DNA of 64,000 nt from Paenalicyclobacillus ferrooxydans. Its GTDB lineage: Bacteria > Bacillota > Bacilli > Alicyclobacillales > Alicyclobacillaceae. The position numbers and the translations under genes were made by a program. The stretch is from the NCBI RefSeq assembly GCF_001399675.1, contig NZ_LJCO01000011.1, positions 1 to 64,000 of the forward strand, read 5' to 3'. The notes below the pieces were generated by a model that made no database searches, was not told the DNA's origin, and worked only from the letters and a program-made list of their open reading frames with translations. This document shows positions 25,472 through 33,394 of this stretch, in pieces. Numbering within the stretch: the stretch's first letter is position 1; each line of letters opens with the position of its first letter.

Positions 25472-27265
25472 GTGCCGCGAACGAGTCGAAAAGAAGCACC
25501 AGATGCACTGAAGTTCGATTTGACCCACCTCTATCGTACGCGTGTTGAATGGGAGCAGGATACCGAAGCACTGCGCACCGATGTCCGTCATTTGGCGGAA
25601 TACCGAGGTCGTGTGATGAGCAGTGCAAAGACACTTTATGAAGTGCTTGAATGGCTCGAATCCCTCGGGAATCGGTTTGACCTTATCCGTCAGTTTGCGC
25701 ACACCCAATATATGGCCGACGCGTCCGATCCCGATGCTCAACTGCTCGCCAGCGAAGAGGAAACCTTAGCCCAAACATTCCTTGCGGCTGCCGCGTTTGT
25801 CGAACCGGAGATAGTGCAATCGGCGAAGATGGATGTTGAGGAGCTCGTCGCAGAGGAGCTAAGGCTTTCTCGTTACGAGAATTACCTCCGCAACCTGCAA
25901 CAGCAAAAAGCCCATCAGCTTTCTGCCGAAGGTGAGCAGATTCTAGCGACACTGTCGGTCAGTATTGACGGGCCAAACCGGCTTTACGGTATGCTCACAA
26001 ATGCCGACCTGCACTGTGAATCTGTAACGCGGTCTGACGGTACAAAGGAAGCAGTCGCGATTGACACGGCCTTTTTCAAACTGTTACTGGACACCGATCG
26101 AGACGTTCGGCGCGCTGCCTACGAGTCTCTGATGAAGGGACTAAAGACCTACGAATACACACTTGTAACAAACTACATTACGCATGTTAAGACACAGGTG
26201 TCGATTGCCAAGCTGCGAAATTATGATTCTGCGGCAGAAATGTTCCTCGAGAAAGACGGCATCCCGGTCAACTTCTATCGGACTGCGCTGGACGTCATTA
26301 TGGAAGAGGCAAAGCCGATTGCACGCCGTTATGTTGAATTGCAAAAGCGTGTTCAGGGCGTAGACAAGGTATATTTCTACGACTTGTGTGCACCGCTTTC
26401 CGAATCGGACGTCCGACTATCTTATGAGGAAGGACAAGCACTGATTGAGTCAGCGCTGCAGGTGCTGGGGGATGAATACCACAACTTCTTACACGCGGCG
26501 TTTGCAGAGAAACGCATTGACCTCGCTGATAATGATGGCAAGTTCCCGATTCCAGTGACATTGACTTCGTACGGAGCACCGACGTATATCATGTCCACTT
26601 GGTATGACTTGTTGTCAGACGCACTGACACTCAGTCATGAACTCGGACACCTTGTCCATACGGATTTCACAAGGCAAAAAAACCGATTTGATGCGGATTA
26701 TGGCATGCTGCTGGCGGAGACGGCATCGACAACAAATGAGTGGCTGCTGTTTCATCATCTCAAGCAGTCCGGCGATAAGAGGCAGGTTCTTGCGGGGGCT
26801 CGCCAACTGATTGAGTTTGATTTTGTTATGTTGATTGGCATGTTGTTTGTGATTGAAAAGATGCAGGCTGAGGTATACAACAAGGTTGAGGCAGGAGAGC
26901 CTGTTTCGGCCGCGGAGGTATCGAAAATTCAGGCCCGGTATATCCACGAATTTTACGGAGACGGTCTTACCGTGAGCGAGCACGATGGGTTGCTATGGGC
27001 GGTCTGGCCGCAACCAATGTACGCGACCCTGTATCCGTACTGCTACTCCGCGGCGCTCTGCATGTCTGGTGCCATCGCAGAGGCGATTCAATCAGAGGGG
27101 CAGCCGGCGGTCGACCGTTACCTTCAGTTCTTGATGTCAGCTGGAAGCAAGTCGGCTCCGCAGACCTACGAGATTGCGGGGGTGAATATGCTGGATCCAG
27201 ACACCCTGCGAACCGGGATCCAACGTTTTGGCAGTGTCCTCGATGAATTGGAGTCCCTGCTCTAG
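25472..27265 (+). CDS. pepF: Oligoendopeptidase F, M3 family
   Basis: A 597-residue zinc peptidase that cleaves short peptides in the cytoplasm. The zinc site HELGH is in LSHELGHLVHTDF, with the third ligand Glu in LLAETASTTNEWLL about 25 residues on. The C-terminal helical region ends with the family's PYCYSAALCMSG segment and LMSAGSKSAP. GTG at 25472 follows AAAGAGGT. Length matches PepF (about 600). A terminator follows. Confidence 0.95.
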   Translation: MPRTSRKEAPDALKFDLTHLYRTRVEWEQDTEALRTDVRHLAEYRGRVMSSAKTLYEVLEWLESLGNRFDLIRQFAHTQYMADASDPDAQLLASEEETLAQTFLAAAAFVEPEIVQSAKMDVEELVAEELRLSRYENYLRNLQQQKAHQLSAEGEQILATLSVSIDGPNRLYGMLTNADLHCESVTRSDGTKEAVAIDTAFFKLLLDTDRDVRRAAYESLMKGLKTYEYTLVTNYITHVKTQVSIAKLRNYDSAAEMFLEKDGIPVNFYRTALDVIMEEAKPIARRYVELQKRVQGVDKVYFYDLCAPLSESDVRLSYEEGQALIESALQVLGDEYHNFLHAAFAEKRIDLADNDGKFPIPVTLTSYGAPTYIMSTWYDLLSDALTLSHELGHLVHTDFTRQKNRFDADYGMLLAETASTTNEWLLFHHLKQSGDKRQVLAGARQLIEFDFVMLIGMLFVIEKMQAEVYNKVEAGEPVSAAEVSKIQARYIHEFYGDGLTVSEHDGLLWAVWPQPMYATLYPYCYSAALCMSGAIAEAIQSEGQPAVDRYLQFLMSAGSKSAPQTYEIAGVNMLDPDTLRTGIQRFGSVLDELESLL

Positions 27266-27308
27266 TCCTAGCTTGAAGGTACACTCACTCACGGTTTTCG
27301 TTAATCCT

Positions 27309-27336
27309 AAGCAGTTCGCTTCCGGCGAACTGCTTC
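27309..27336 (+). terminator. Terminator after pepF
   Basis: AAGCAGTTCGC and GGCGAACTGCTT pair around TTCC, then CTTTATTTC. Confidence 0.85.
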
Positions 27337-27657
27337 TTTATTTCTTCACATCATGGGAACACTGCGGGGGTTCAGGACCGTTTTTCTCATTTCTCTGAAA
27401 AATGACAAGTTCCGTCAATACAACTTCATATTGCAATGTGAAAGTCCCGATGATGCTCCAAATTTTCTTCAATTCATTACAAGGTACTATGCACATTTAC
27501 CATTTCTCCCGTCTGGACTAGTTTATTTTCCTATGCATAAATCCCCCAAACGCATCTCTGTTGTTTGCTCAGGATCAACGACAATAAAGACCAGCGGGAG
27601 GTGCAAGAATGCTTCCTAGGCAATCTTACTTACTTAGTCCATGAGGGGGTTACGCAC
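27337..27657. other. Spacer without a recognised gene
   Basis: A T-rich 320-bp stretch between pepF and the DoxX-like gene. A frame at 27353-27619 is open but has no ribosome site and no recognisable motif, so I do not call it. It may hold the promoter of the DoxX-like gene; no clear consensus was found. Confidence 0.4.
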
Positions 27658-28272
27658 GTGGGGTATTTTGAAGCCGTAGGAGCGGAACTGAAGAAGAGTT
27701 GGTGGAATGCAGTCGTGGTCGTGGTATTTACCATCGCCAGACTAATCTTTGGATGGGACTGGTTTAAAGCCGGATTGGAGAAACTGTCCTGGTTGTCCAA
27801 CGGCAAAGCAAACTCCGCTGGTATGATTCAAGGAATGGTCAAGAACCTCCAACATTCACATGGCGCGGACCCGCTTCACCTCAACAATCTGCTCGTTTGG
27901 TTCGCGAACCACCTGTTCCTGACTATGACAGGACTGACTGACTTTCTCGTTGTTGCATTTGAAATCTTGATTGGTGTGTTTGTCTTCTTCGGTTTTGGAT
28001 TTATCTACACCATGGTTGCAGCATTGTTCTTAAACCTTCAATACGCAACTGCCGGTTCAGCAAACAACTTTGGTTATCTTGTAACGGATATTGTCTGGTT
28101 CAAGTTCCCCAGCTACGCCAGCCTGATTGGCATTGATGGTTACATCCGTCACCGCAGAGGCCAGAACCTGCTTGGTCCTGCAGGGAAGGCGACCCGTAAG
28201 CTCTCCGAAGGAAGAGACGAGGGCGGACGCACTTCCTTGCCGACGGGTGGACGCGGTGGAGCGAGAGCCTGA
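27658..28272 (+). CDS. DoxX-like membrane protein
   Basis: A 204-residue protein with four predicted helices. The first carries IARLIFGWDWFKAGLEKL, the pattern of DoxX/thiosulphate-quinone-oxidoreductase small subunits, in which a helix with GxxWFxxGLxKL starts the domain. About 45 charged, Gly/Arg-rich residues follow the last helix. GTG at 27658 has GAGGGGG eight bases upstream; the longer frame has no such site. The function of stand-alone DoxX-like proteins in Firmicutes is unclear. A repeat containing its stop codon follows. Confidence 0.72.
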   Translation: MGYFEAVGAELKKSWWNAVVVVVFTIARLIFGWDWFKAGLEKLSWLSNGKANSAGMIQGMVKNLQHSHGADPLHLNNLLVWFANHLFLTMTGLTDFLVVAFEILIGVFVFFGFGFIYTMVAALFLNLQYATAGSANNFGYLVTDIVWFKFPSYASLIGIDGYIRHRRGQNLLGPAGKATRKLSEGRDEGGRTSLPTGGRGGARA

Positions 28273-28316
28273 CCGAAAGCCTAACCGAACGCACGAAAGC
28301 CTAACCGAAAGCCTGA
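28266..28316 (+). repeat. Short repeats starting at the stop codon of the DoxX-like gene
   Basis: AGCCTGACCGA (contains the TGA stop) is followed by AAGCCTAACCGA twice and a partial AAGCCTGA. The copies are imperfect, with an eight-base insertion between the two middle ones. Confidence 0.7.
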
Positions 28317-28446
28317 TGGTATCCGCGTTCGCTTGATTGGACGAAGGCTTGGGACGCACAAAGTTTGACGAACGGTTGAGGTTGATGCACTGCGTACTGG
28401 GCCGCGCAGTTCATCTCATCTCATCTCATCCATACCGAATGCACCG

Positions 28447-28484
28447 AAGCAGAATGCCACCCTCCTTATGGTGGCATTCTGCTT
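28447..28484 (+). terminator. Strong hairpin after the DoxX-like gene
   Basis: AAGCAGAATGCCACC and GGTGGCATTCTGCTT form a 15-bp stem with an eight-base loop. No long T tract follows, but TTTTTATT comes within 30 bases after a second small hairpin. Confidence 0.7.
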
Positions 28485-28618
28485 GCTGTCGGGAAACTCC
28501 CGGCAGTCGTTTTTATTGGGAGTAGTGTTTGCGGAGGTATGGCAGTGAGTTACTTATTTAACGACAGGACCGAAAGGAATCAGGGGAGGGTACCTGCAGC
28601 TCAGCCGCACGCGACGAC

Positions 28619-29442
28619 CGGAGCCCAACAGCACGAATGAGTCCAACAGAGGAACTTAGTTCCTCTGTTGGCAAGGTGAAACCCAGCCGCCGGCATGAAC
28701 GAGTCAAACAGAGGAACCCAGTTCCTCTGTTGGCAAGGTGAAGCCCGGCCGCCGGCATGAACGAGTCAAACAGAGGAACTCAGTTCCTCTGTTGGCAAGG
28801 TGAAGCCCAGCCGCCGGCATGAACGAGTCAAACAGAGGAACCCAGTTCCTCTGTTGGCAAGGTGAAGCCCGGCCGCCGTCATGAACGAGTCAAACAGAGG
28901 AACTCAGTTCCTCTGTTGGCAAGGCGGAGCCTGGCCGCCGGCACGAATGAGTCAAACAGAGGAACTGAGTTCCTCTGTTGGCAAGGGGGAGCCTGGCCGA
29001 CGGCACGGATGAGTCAAACAGAGGAACTCAGTTCCTCTGTTGGCAAGGTGAAGCCCAGCCGCCGGCATGAACGAGTCAAACAGAGGAACCCAGTTCCTCT
29101 GTTGGCAAGGCGGAGCCTGGCCGCCGGCACGAATGAGTCAAACAGAGGAACCCAGTTCCTCTGTTGGCAAGGTGAAGCCCGGCCGCCGGCACGGATGAGT
29201 CAAACAGAGGAACTGAGTTCCTCTGTTGGCAAGGGGGAGCCTGGCCGACGGCACGAATGAGTCAAACAGAGGAACCCAGTTCCTCTGTTGGCAAGGGGAA
29301 ACCCAGCCGCCGGCATGAATGAGTCAAACACCGGAACTGAGTTCCTCTGTGGGCAAGGCGAAACCAAGCCGACGGCATGAATGAGTCAAATAGCGGAACC
29401 CAGTTCCTCTGTTGGCAAGGCGAAACCCAGCTGCCGGCACGA
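28619..29442. repeat. Array of thirteen 62-bp tandem units, each with a 25-bp palindrome
   Basis: The palindrome core (AACAGAGGAAC, three bases, GTTCCTCTGTT) recurs exactly every 62 bp from 28647 to 29391, thirteen times. The three-base centre varies (TTA, CCA, TCA, TGA) while the arms stay perfect in copies 1-11. Copies 12 and 13 have decayed left arms (ACCGGAAC, AGCGGAAC). The remaining 37 bases are GC-rich (GGCAAGGTGAAGCCCGGCC and variants) and come in at least three mixed subtypes. 62 is not a multiple of three, and the frames that stay open across it give only repetitive, frame-rotating peptides, so it is non-coding. It is not a CRISPR: the interpalindrome segments are alike, not unique. 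Confidence 0.95.
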
Positions 29443-29535
29443 CGGCGGCCGAAGTCGACTAAGAAGCGTCGGCGGGGGCCATGCAGGATTCTAGGTCAAA
29501 CGTATATTTTGTTTGAATAAAACAAATATTTTCTC

Positions 29536-29565
29536 TTGACACTCAATCGGTGTGCAGGATAAAAT
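29536..29565 (+). promoter_or_regulatory. Promoter of the T-box/aroF operon
   Basis: A perfect TTGACA at 29536-29541, then 18 bases, then TAAAAT at 29560-29565, directly before the first T-box leader. Confidence 0.75.
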
Positions 29566-29574
29566 GACTCCAAT

Positions 29575-29832
29575 TCCAAATGCAAACGGCTGGGATGAAG
29601 AGAGTACGGATTTGCGTCAGTCCAGAGAGTCGGTGGTTGGTGTGAACCGATCTGAACAGATACCGGAAGTACACTTCGGAGCCGCATGGTGAACTCCTAA
29701 GGGATATTAGCCATTGCCGGAAGCGTCTCGTACGTTTTCGTTATTTCAATGAAGTGAAGGCATTCGTGCCTTTATTAGGGTGGTACCGCGAGTATGTCTC
29801 GTCCCTTGTCGGGGGCGGGCTTTTTTGTTTTT
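29575..29832 (+). promoter_or_regulatory. T-box riboswitch 1 (Tyr specifier UAC)
   Basis: Stem I features are visible: GATGAAGAGAGTA, CCAGAGAGTCGG, and GGTTGGTGTGAACCGA. The specifier loop reads GGAAGTACACTTCGG, with the UAC codon (Tyr) at 29670-29672 followed by the expected A. A stem III hairpin (AAGGCATTCGTGCCTT) precedes the invariant T-box AGGGTGGTACCGCG at 29777-29790. A terminator (CTCGTCCC/GGGGCGGG, then TTTTTT) ends it. Uncharged tRNA-Tyr would stabilise the antiterminator. Confidence 0.93.
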
Positions 29833-29847
29833 GAAAACAACATATTT

Positions 29848-30090
29848 CAAAAGCTGAGATGGAGAGAGTACGTGCGGGACTGGGTACAGAGAGTCGGCGG
29901 TCGCTGCGAGCCGAACCACAGGAAGCACGGAAGTACACTCCGGAGCTGTTAGGTGAACCCCTTGGTGGGTAGTAGCCTAAACCGGGCACTAACCAGTGCG
30001 CCGTTATCCGTAATCAAGTGAAAGGTGTTGTGCCTTTTATTAGGGTGGTACCGCGAGAAGTCTCGTCCCTATACAGGATGAGGCTTTTTG
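29848..30090 (+). promoter_or_regulatory. T-box riboswitch 2 (Tyr specifier UAC)
   Basis: A second full leader: GAGATGGAGAGAGTACG, ACAGAGAGTCGGCGG, then GGAAGTACACTCCGG with UAC at 29934-29936. The T-box AGGGTGGTACCGCG lies at 30042-30055 and the terminator (CTCGTCC/GGATGAG, TTTTTG) follows. It has no own promoter that I can see, so it acts in series with leader 1. Confidence 0.93.
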
Positions 30091-30109
30091 TTTTACACCA
30101 GAGAAATGT

Positions 30110-30185
30110 TATGGCACAAGTCTTTTATTAGGGTGGTACCGCGAGAAAACCTCGTCCCTAAGCTGTGGGGCGGGGTTTTTCTATT
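30110..30185 (+). promoter_or_regulatory. Headless third T-box: antiterminator/terminator only
   Basis: TCTTTTATT-AGGGTGGTACCGCG (T-box at 30130-30143) and a terminator (CCTCGTCCC/GGGGCGGGG then TTTTTC) are present, but only about 40 bases separate it from leader 2's terminator. There is no room for stem I or a specifier. It should not be able to read a tRNA anticodon by itself. Confidence 0.88.
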
Positions 30186-30218
30186 TTCAATTGGTCACAA
30201 ATGTTTTTTGCACCTGCT

Positions 30219-30268
30219 GCATCAACCCAATGCATCAACCCAATGCATCAACCCAATGCATCAACTCA
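30219..30268 (+). repeat. 13-bp tandem repeat before aroF
   Basis: GCATCAACCCAAT three times, plus a partial fourth copy, in the last 80 bases of the leader. Confidence 0.9.
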
Positions 30269-30300
30269 CAGCGATACGAACATAAGGGAGGATACAATCC

Positions 30301-31170
30301 ATGGCGATGACAATTCGTGAGGTCAACAAGAAACCAGCTCCGTACAAACTTGCAAGCCGTGCAAACCATCTTGAGCCGACTATCGTGACTGTAGCTCAGC
30401 ATAAAATTGGTGATGGGTCTGTCACCGTGATGGCTGGTCCGTGTTCAGTCGAGAGTCGCGATCAAATCATTGAAATTGCACGGCAACTGAAAGATGCCGG
30501 GGCACATCTTTTGCGAGGCGGAGCGTTTAAACCGAGGAGTTCACCGTACTCGTTTCAAGGACTGGGTGAAACGGGTCTCAAGTTCCTTGCTGAAGCACGG
30601 GAAGTAACAGGCTTGCCTGTTGTATCCGAAGTCATGGAAATCGAACACCTGCCGATGGCATGTGAATACATCGACATGGTACAAATTGGTGCACGCAATA
30701 TGCAAAACTACCCATTGTTGAAGGCCGTCGGGAGAACCACGAAACCCGTTTTGTTGAAGCGCGGGTTGTCGGCGACGATTGAAGAGTGGTTAATGTCTGC
30801 CGAGTATATTTTAAGTGAAGGCAACCCCAATGTGGTCCTTTGTGAACGAGGGATTCGAACCTTCGAGACTGCGACGCGAAACACGCTTGACCTGAATGCT
30901 GTACCCGTAGTGAAGCATCTCAGCCACTTGCCGATCATCGTCGATCCGAGCCATGGAACAGGCGTTGCTCGCTACGTCACTGCCATGAGCATGGCTGCAG
31001 TAGCTTGCGGTGCTGATGGCCTCATCCTTGAAGCGCACAATACACCTGAATCGGCCCTGTCAGATGGAGATCAGAGTATTACACCTGGCGAATTTGAGAG
31101 CTTGATGCGTCACATCAACGTCCTTGAAGAGAGTTGTGCACAACTACGAGAGGGTGTGTTGAATGGATAA
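30301..31170 (+). CDS. aroF: 3-deoxy-7-phosphoheptulonate (DAHP) synthase
   Basis: A 289-residue enzyme of the short (type I-beta, KDO8P-synthase-like) group, first step of the shikimate pathway: PEP plus erythrose-4-phosphate. Visible motifs are MAGPCSVES (about 44-52), [43 protein letters not shown], and IVDPSHGTG. Unlike B. subtilis AroA there is no fused chorismate mutase; about 30 N-terminal residues precede the barrel. AGGGAGGA lies about eight bases before the ATG at 30301. It is controlled by the triple T-box leader and overlaps the chorismate mutase gene. Confidence 0.95.
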   Translation: MAMTIREVNKKPAPYKLASRANHLEPTIVTVAQHKIGDGSVTVMAGPCSVESRDQIIEIARQLKDAGAHLLRGGAFKPRSSPYSFQGLGETGLKFLAEAREVTGLPVVSEVMEIEHLPMACEYIDMVQIGARNMQNYPLLKAVGRTTKPVLLKRGLSATIEEWLMSAEYILSEGNPNVVLCERGIRTFETATRNTLDLNAVPVVKHLSHLPIIVDPSHGTGVARYVTAMSMAAVACGADGLILEAHNTPESALSDGDQSITPGEFESLMRHINVLEESCAQLREGVLNG

Positions 31171-31444
31171 CATCAGGGAGGAACTCGAACAGTACCGCGC
31201 ACAGATTGACGATGTCGACCGCGAGCTTCTCGCATGTCTTGCCGCCCGGTTTCGCCTATCTGAGACGATTGGGCTTTTGAAGCGTTCAGCTGACGTGCAT
31301 GTGGTTCAACAAGACAGGGCAACGGAGGTAAAAAAGCGCTACGAAACCCTGGGGACGTCCCAGGGTCTGCGGCCCGATTTCATATTAGAGTTGTTTCACT
31401 TGATTCATCAAGAATCTTGTCGGGTCCAAGATCGCTTGCGATGA
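31163..31444 (+). CDS. Chorismate mutase, AroQ type
   Basis: A 93-residue all-helical mutase that turns chorismate into prephenate for Tyr and Phe synthesis. It has the family pattern [21 protein letters not shown], then [14 protein letters not shown], and [11 protein letters not shown] with the conserved Arg and Lys. Its start overlaps the aroF end by 8 bp, so the two are translationally coupled and share Tyr-dependent control. It may also form the regulatory partner of the synthase, as the fused domain does in Bacillus; that is inferred. Confidence 0.92.
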   Translation: MDNIREELEQYRAQIDDVDRELLACLAARFRLSETIGLLKRSADVHVVQQDRATEVKKRYETLGTSQGLRPDFILELFHLIHQESCRVQDRLR

Positions 31445-31479
31445 ACCAGGGCCGTCCGCTTGATGTCATCTTGTCATCC

Positions 31480-32817
31480 TCACGAACGCCGCGGGACGGC
31501 ATCAGGAGCAGGTGCGTCGAAGCCTCGGAACAACCGACCGTAGAGCAAGGTGGAGCATAGCTGTAAGCCGCCCGCGATAAAAAACGGCAATGCAAAAATG
31601 CCTGTGTCCAACATCGTCCCCGATAGGGTGGGGCCGATAGCAGATGGAAGGCGCATCGCAAGGGCGTTCATGCTCACAGAGAAGCCGCGTCGTTTGTCTC
31701 GGGTCAAGCTGCTGCTGAGTGCCGATCTCGCTCCTTGCGTCCCGCGGCTGAACGCGGACCGGATGACGTAGATGGCGGACGCCAGCCAGAACGACGGCGC
31801 GAGCGGCAAGATGAGGATCATGAAAATGCCAAAGAGCTGCAGGTAAACGACTGACTTGACCATGCCGAATCGCTTTGTCAATGCACCAGTGATGAGTGAC
31901 GACATGCCAGTGAGGACGAATGACAGGGCCAAGGTGGTACCAATTTCAGAGGAAGTGGCACCGAATTTCATTGCAAACCAATAGGACATCATCGGGCCCA
32001 TAAACCCGATGGCAAGTCCGTTCAGCGCGTTGACACCCGCCAGTTTGGCCATGTTTTTGTTCTCTTGGCGCCGGATAGACGATTCGTCCATGGCAGGGCC
32101 GGCATTCGTTTCGAGATTCCGTGTGGCACTGGGGTGGTCAGAGTTCGCTTGTACGCCAGCGTCCGCACTCGCTGTCACTGCATGCTCTCGAACGGCTTTA
32201 CTTTTATTCGACGATCCGTTTGTTCCCGATGGAGCCGTCGCGATAACACCGACGCAAGCCAGAGAAATGAGAAACATGAGTCCGAACAGCGGATGGAATC
32301 CCGCAGCACCAGGCAGCGCATTGTGCCATAATCTTGGTGTTCCTGCAAGTAGTGCTCCTGTAGCCATGCCAAAGAATCCGAGTGCTGTGTTTGTACTGAA
32401 TACACTGCCGCGTTCCGAACGTGGTACTCTGGAAGCCATCCAGGCCTGTTCGGCAGGAGTGAATGGCCCAGCTGCACCGTTTTGCCCGCGCCCGAACCCG
32501 GTTAGAACAATAATGATGGTGAGTATGGCGGCGTTGGTGGTGGTGACAAGCAAGAGTGCTGCAATCGCTGTGATGACTTCATAGACGATAAGGAAGGGCT
32601 TACGTCCGAGTCTGTCGCTCATCACGCCAATCATTACGATGAGAGCGGCTCCTACCAAACCGGCAGCAGACATTACGCCGCCGATTGCGGTACCGGACCA
32701 ATGCAAGTCCTTCAGATAGAGGGTAAGGTCGACGACGGCAATCCCCTGTGTAATGCTCCGCAAAGTACGCGCAATCTGCAGGTGCGAAACGGTTTTGTCT
32801 CTGCTTGTTCTCGCCAT
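31480..32817 (-). CDS. MFS transporter
   Basis: A 445-residue major facilitator with 12 helices. GVMSDRLGRKPFLI after helix 2 is the classic motif A. A long, hydrophilic central loop (about residues 200-255, Ser/Asn/Ala-rich) divides the halves. The second half repeats TGALTKRFGMVKS. The substrate is unknown. It converges with the chorismate mutase gene, ending 36 bp away. A GTGTAAGAACACCC region upstream carries the ribosome site (AGGTG). Confidence 0.85.
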   Translation of the reverse strand: MARTSRDKTVSHLQIARTLRSITQGIAVVDLTLYLKDLHWSGTAIGGVMSAAGLVGAALIVMIGVMSDRLGRKPFLIVYEVITAIAALLLVTTTNAAILTIIIVLTGFGRGQNGAAGPFTPAEQAWMASRVPRSERGSVFSTNTALGFFGMATGALLAGTPRLWHNALPGAAGFHPLFGLMFLISLACVGVIATAPSGTNGSSNKSKAVREHAVTASADAGVQANSDHPSATRNLETNAGPAMDESSIRRQENKNMAKLAGVNALNGLAIGFMGPMMSYWFAMKFGATSSEIGTTLALSFVLTGMSSLITGALTKRFGMVKSVVYLQLFGIFMILILPLAPSFWLASAIYVIRSAFSRGTQGARSALSSSLTRDKRRGFSVSMNALAMRLPSAIGPTLSGTMLDTGIFALPFFIAGGLQLCSTLLYGRLFRGFDAPAPDAVPRRS

Positions 32818-33038
32818 GGGTGTTCTTACACCTCTTTATCCTTTTTGGTCTACGGGTTTATCATTTGGTAGACCGTATTATTTACTAATAAAAATATATC
32901 CTAACTGTCAACATCAGAAGCAGGTTCGACAGGAAACTCTTTCAAAATTCCAAGCTGTCCAGCATCAACTGACAGACTCTGACAAAACCGATGTGCTACG
33001 GTAGTCTCTGCCACGCAAAAAGCTTGAAGGTGATAGAG

Positions 33039-33161
33039 ATGGGACTAGGGTTTGTCTTGGTCATTACAGTGCTAGCGAGTTTAATCGGGATGCTTGCGAG
33101 GACGAGTGTAAAGCAGGCAGCTGAGCCGCAAGAAGAGGACAATCAAAATGATGTCCTATGA
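33039..33161 (+). CDS. Small membrane peptide, 40 residues
   Basis: A short frame, MGLGFVLVITVLASLIGML then a charged tail (ARTSVKQAAEPQEEDNQND). It has one membrane helix with a cytoplasmic, acidic C-terminus, and AAGGTGATAGAG precedes the ATG. It stands alone in the spacer between two minus-strand genes. Hairpin sequence follows at 33233-33283 (AAGAGCACCGA/TCGGTGCTCTT). Function unknown. Confidence 0.5.
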   Translation: MGLGFVLVITVLASLIGMLARTSVKQAAEPQEEDNQNDVL

Positions 33162-33295
33162 CGATGGAATACCCGCGAAATTACATACGTGTAACTTTCA
33201 ATGAGAAACGCCATATGTATTTAGGAATGCCAAAAGAGCACCGAGAGAGGGATACATGGTGTCGCTCCCATCGGTGCTCTTGCCGGATTGCAACT

Positions 33296-33394
33296 ACCAC
33301 AATTACCACAATTACCACAATTACCGAGATTACCGAGATTACCGAGATTACCGAGATTACCGAGATTACCGAGATTACCGAGATTACCGAGATT
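33296..33394. repeat. Eleven 9-bp tandem units adjoining the stop codon of acoC
   Basis: Three copies of ACCACAATT (33296-33322) then eight of ACCGAGATT (33323-33394). Read on the minus strand, the end of acoC is TTGCGGTAA, and the units continue TCTCGGTAA in the same frame. Each unit therefore adds an in-frame TAA. The gene's own last nine bases look like the founding unit. Confidence 0.95.

Noticed and set aside
28862-29260. 132-residue protein frame inside the 62-bp array
   Set aside because: It arises because the 62-bp unit rotates through all three frames without a stop; it has no ribosome site and only repeat-derived sequence.
28619-29442. CRISPR array
   Set aside because: The repeat period is constant, but the segments between the palindromes are near-identical in all copies. 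A CRISPR needs unique spacers, and no cas gene is near.
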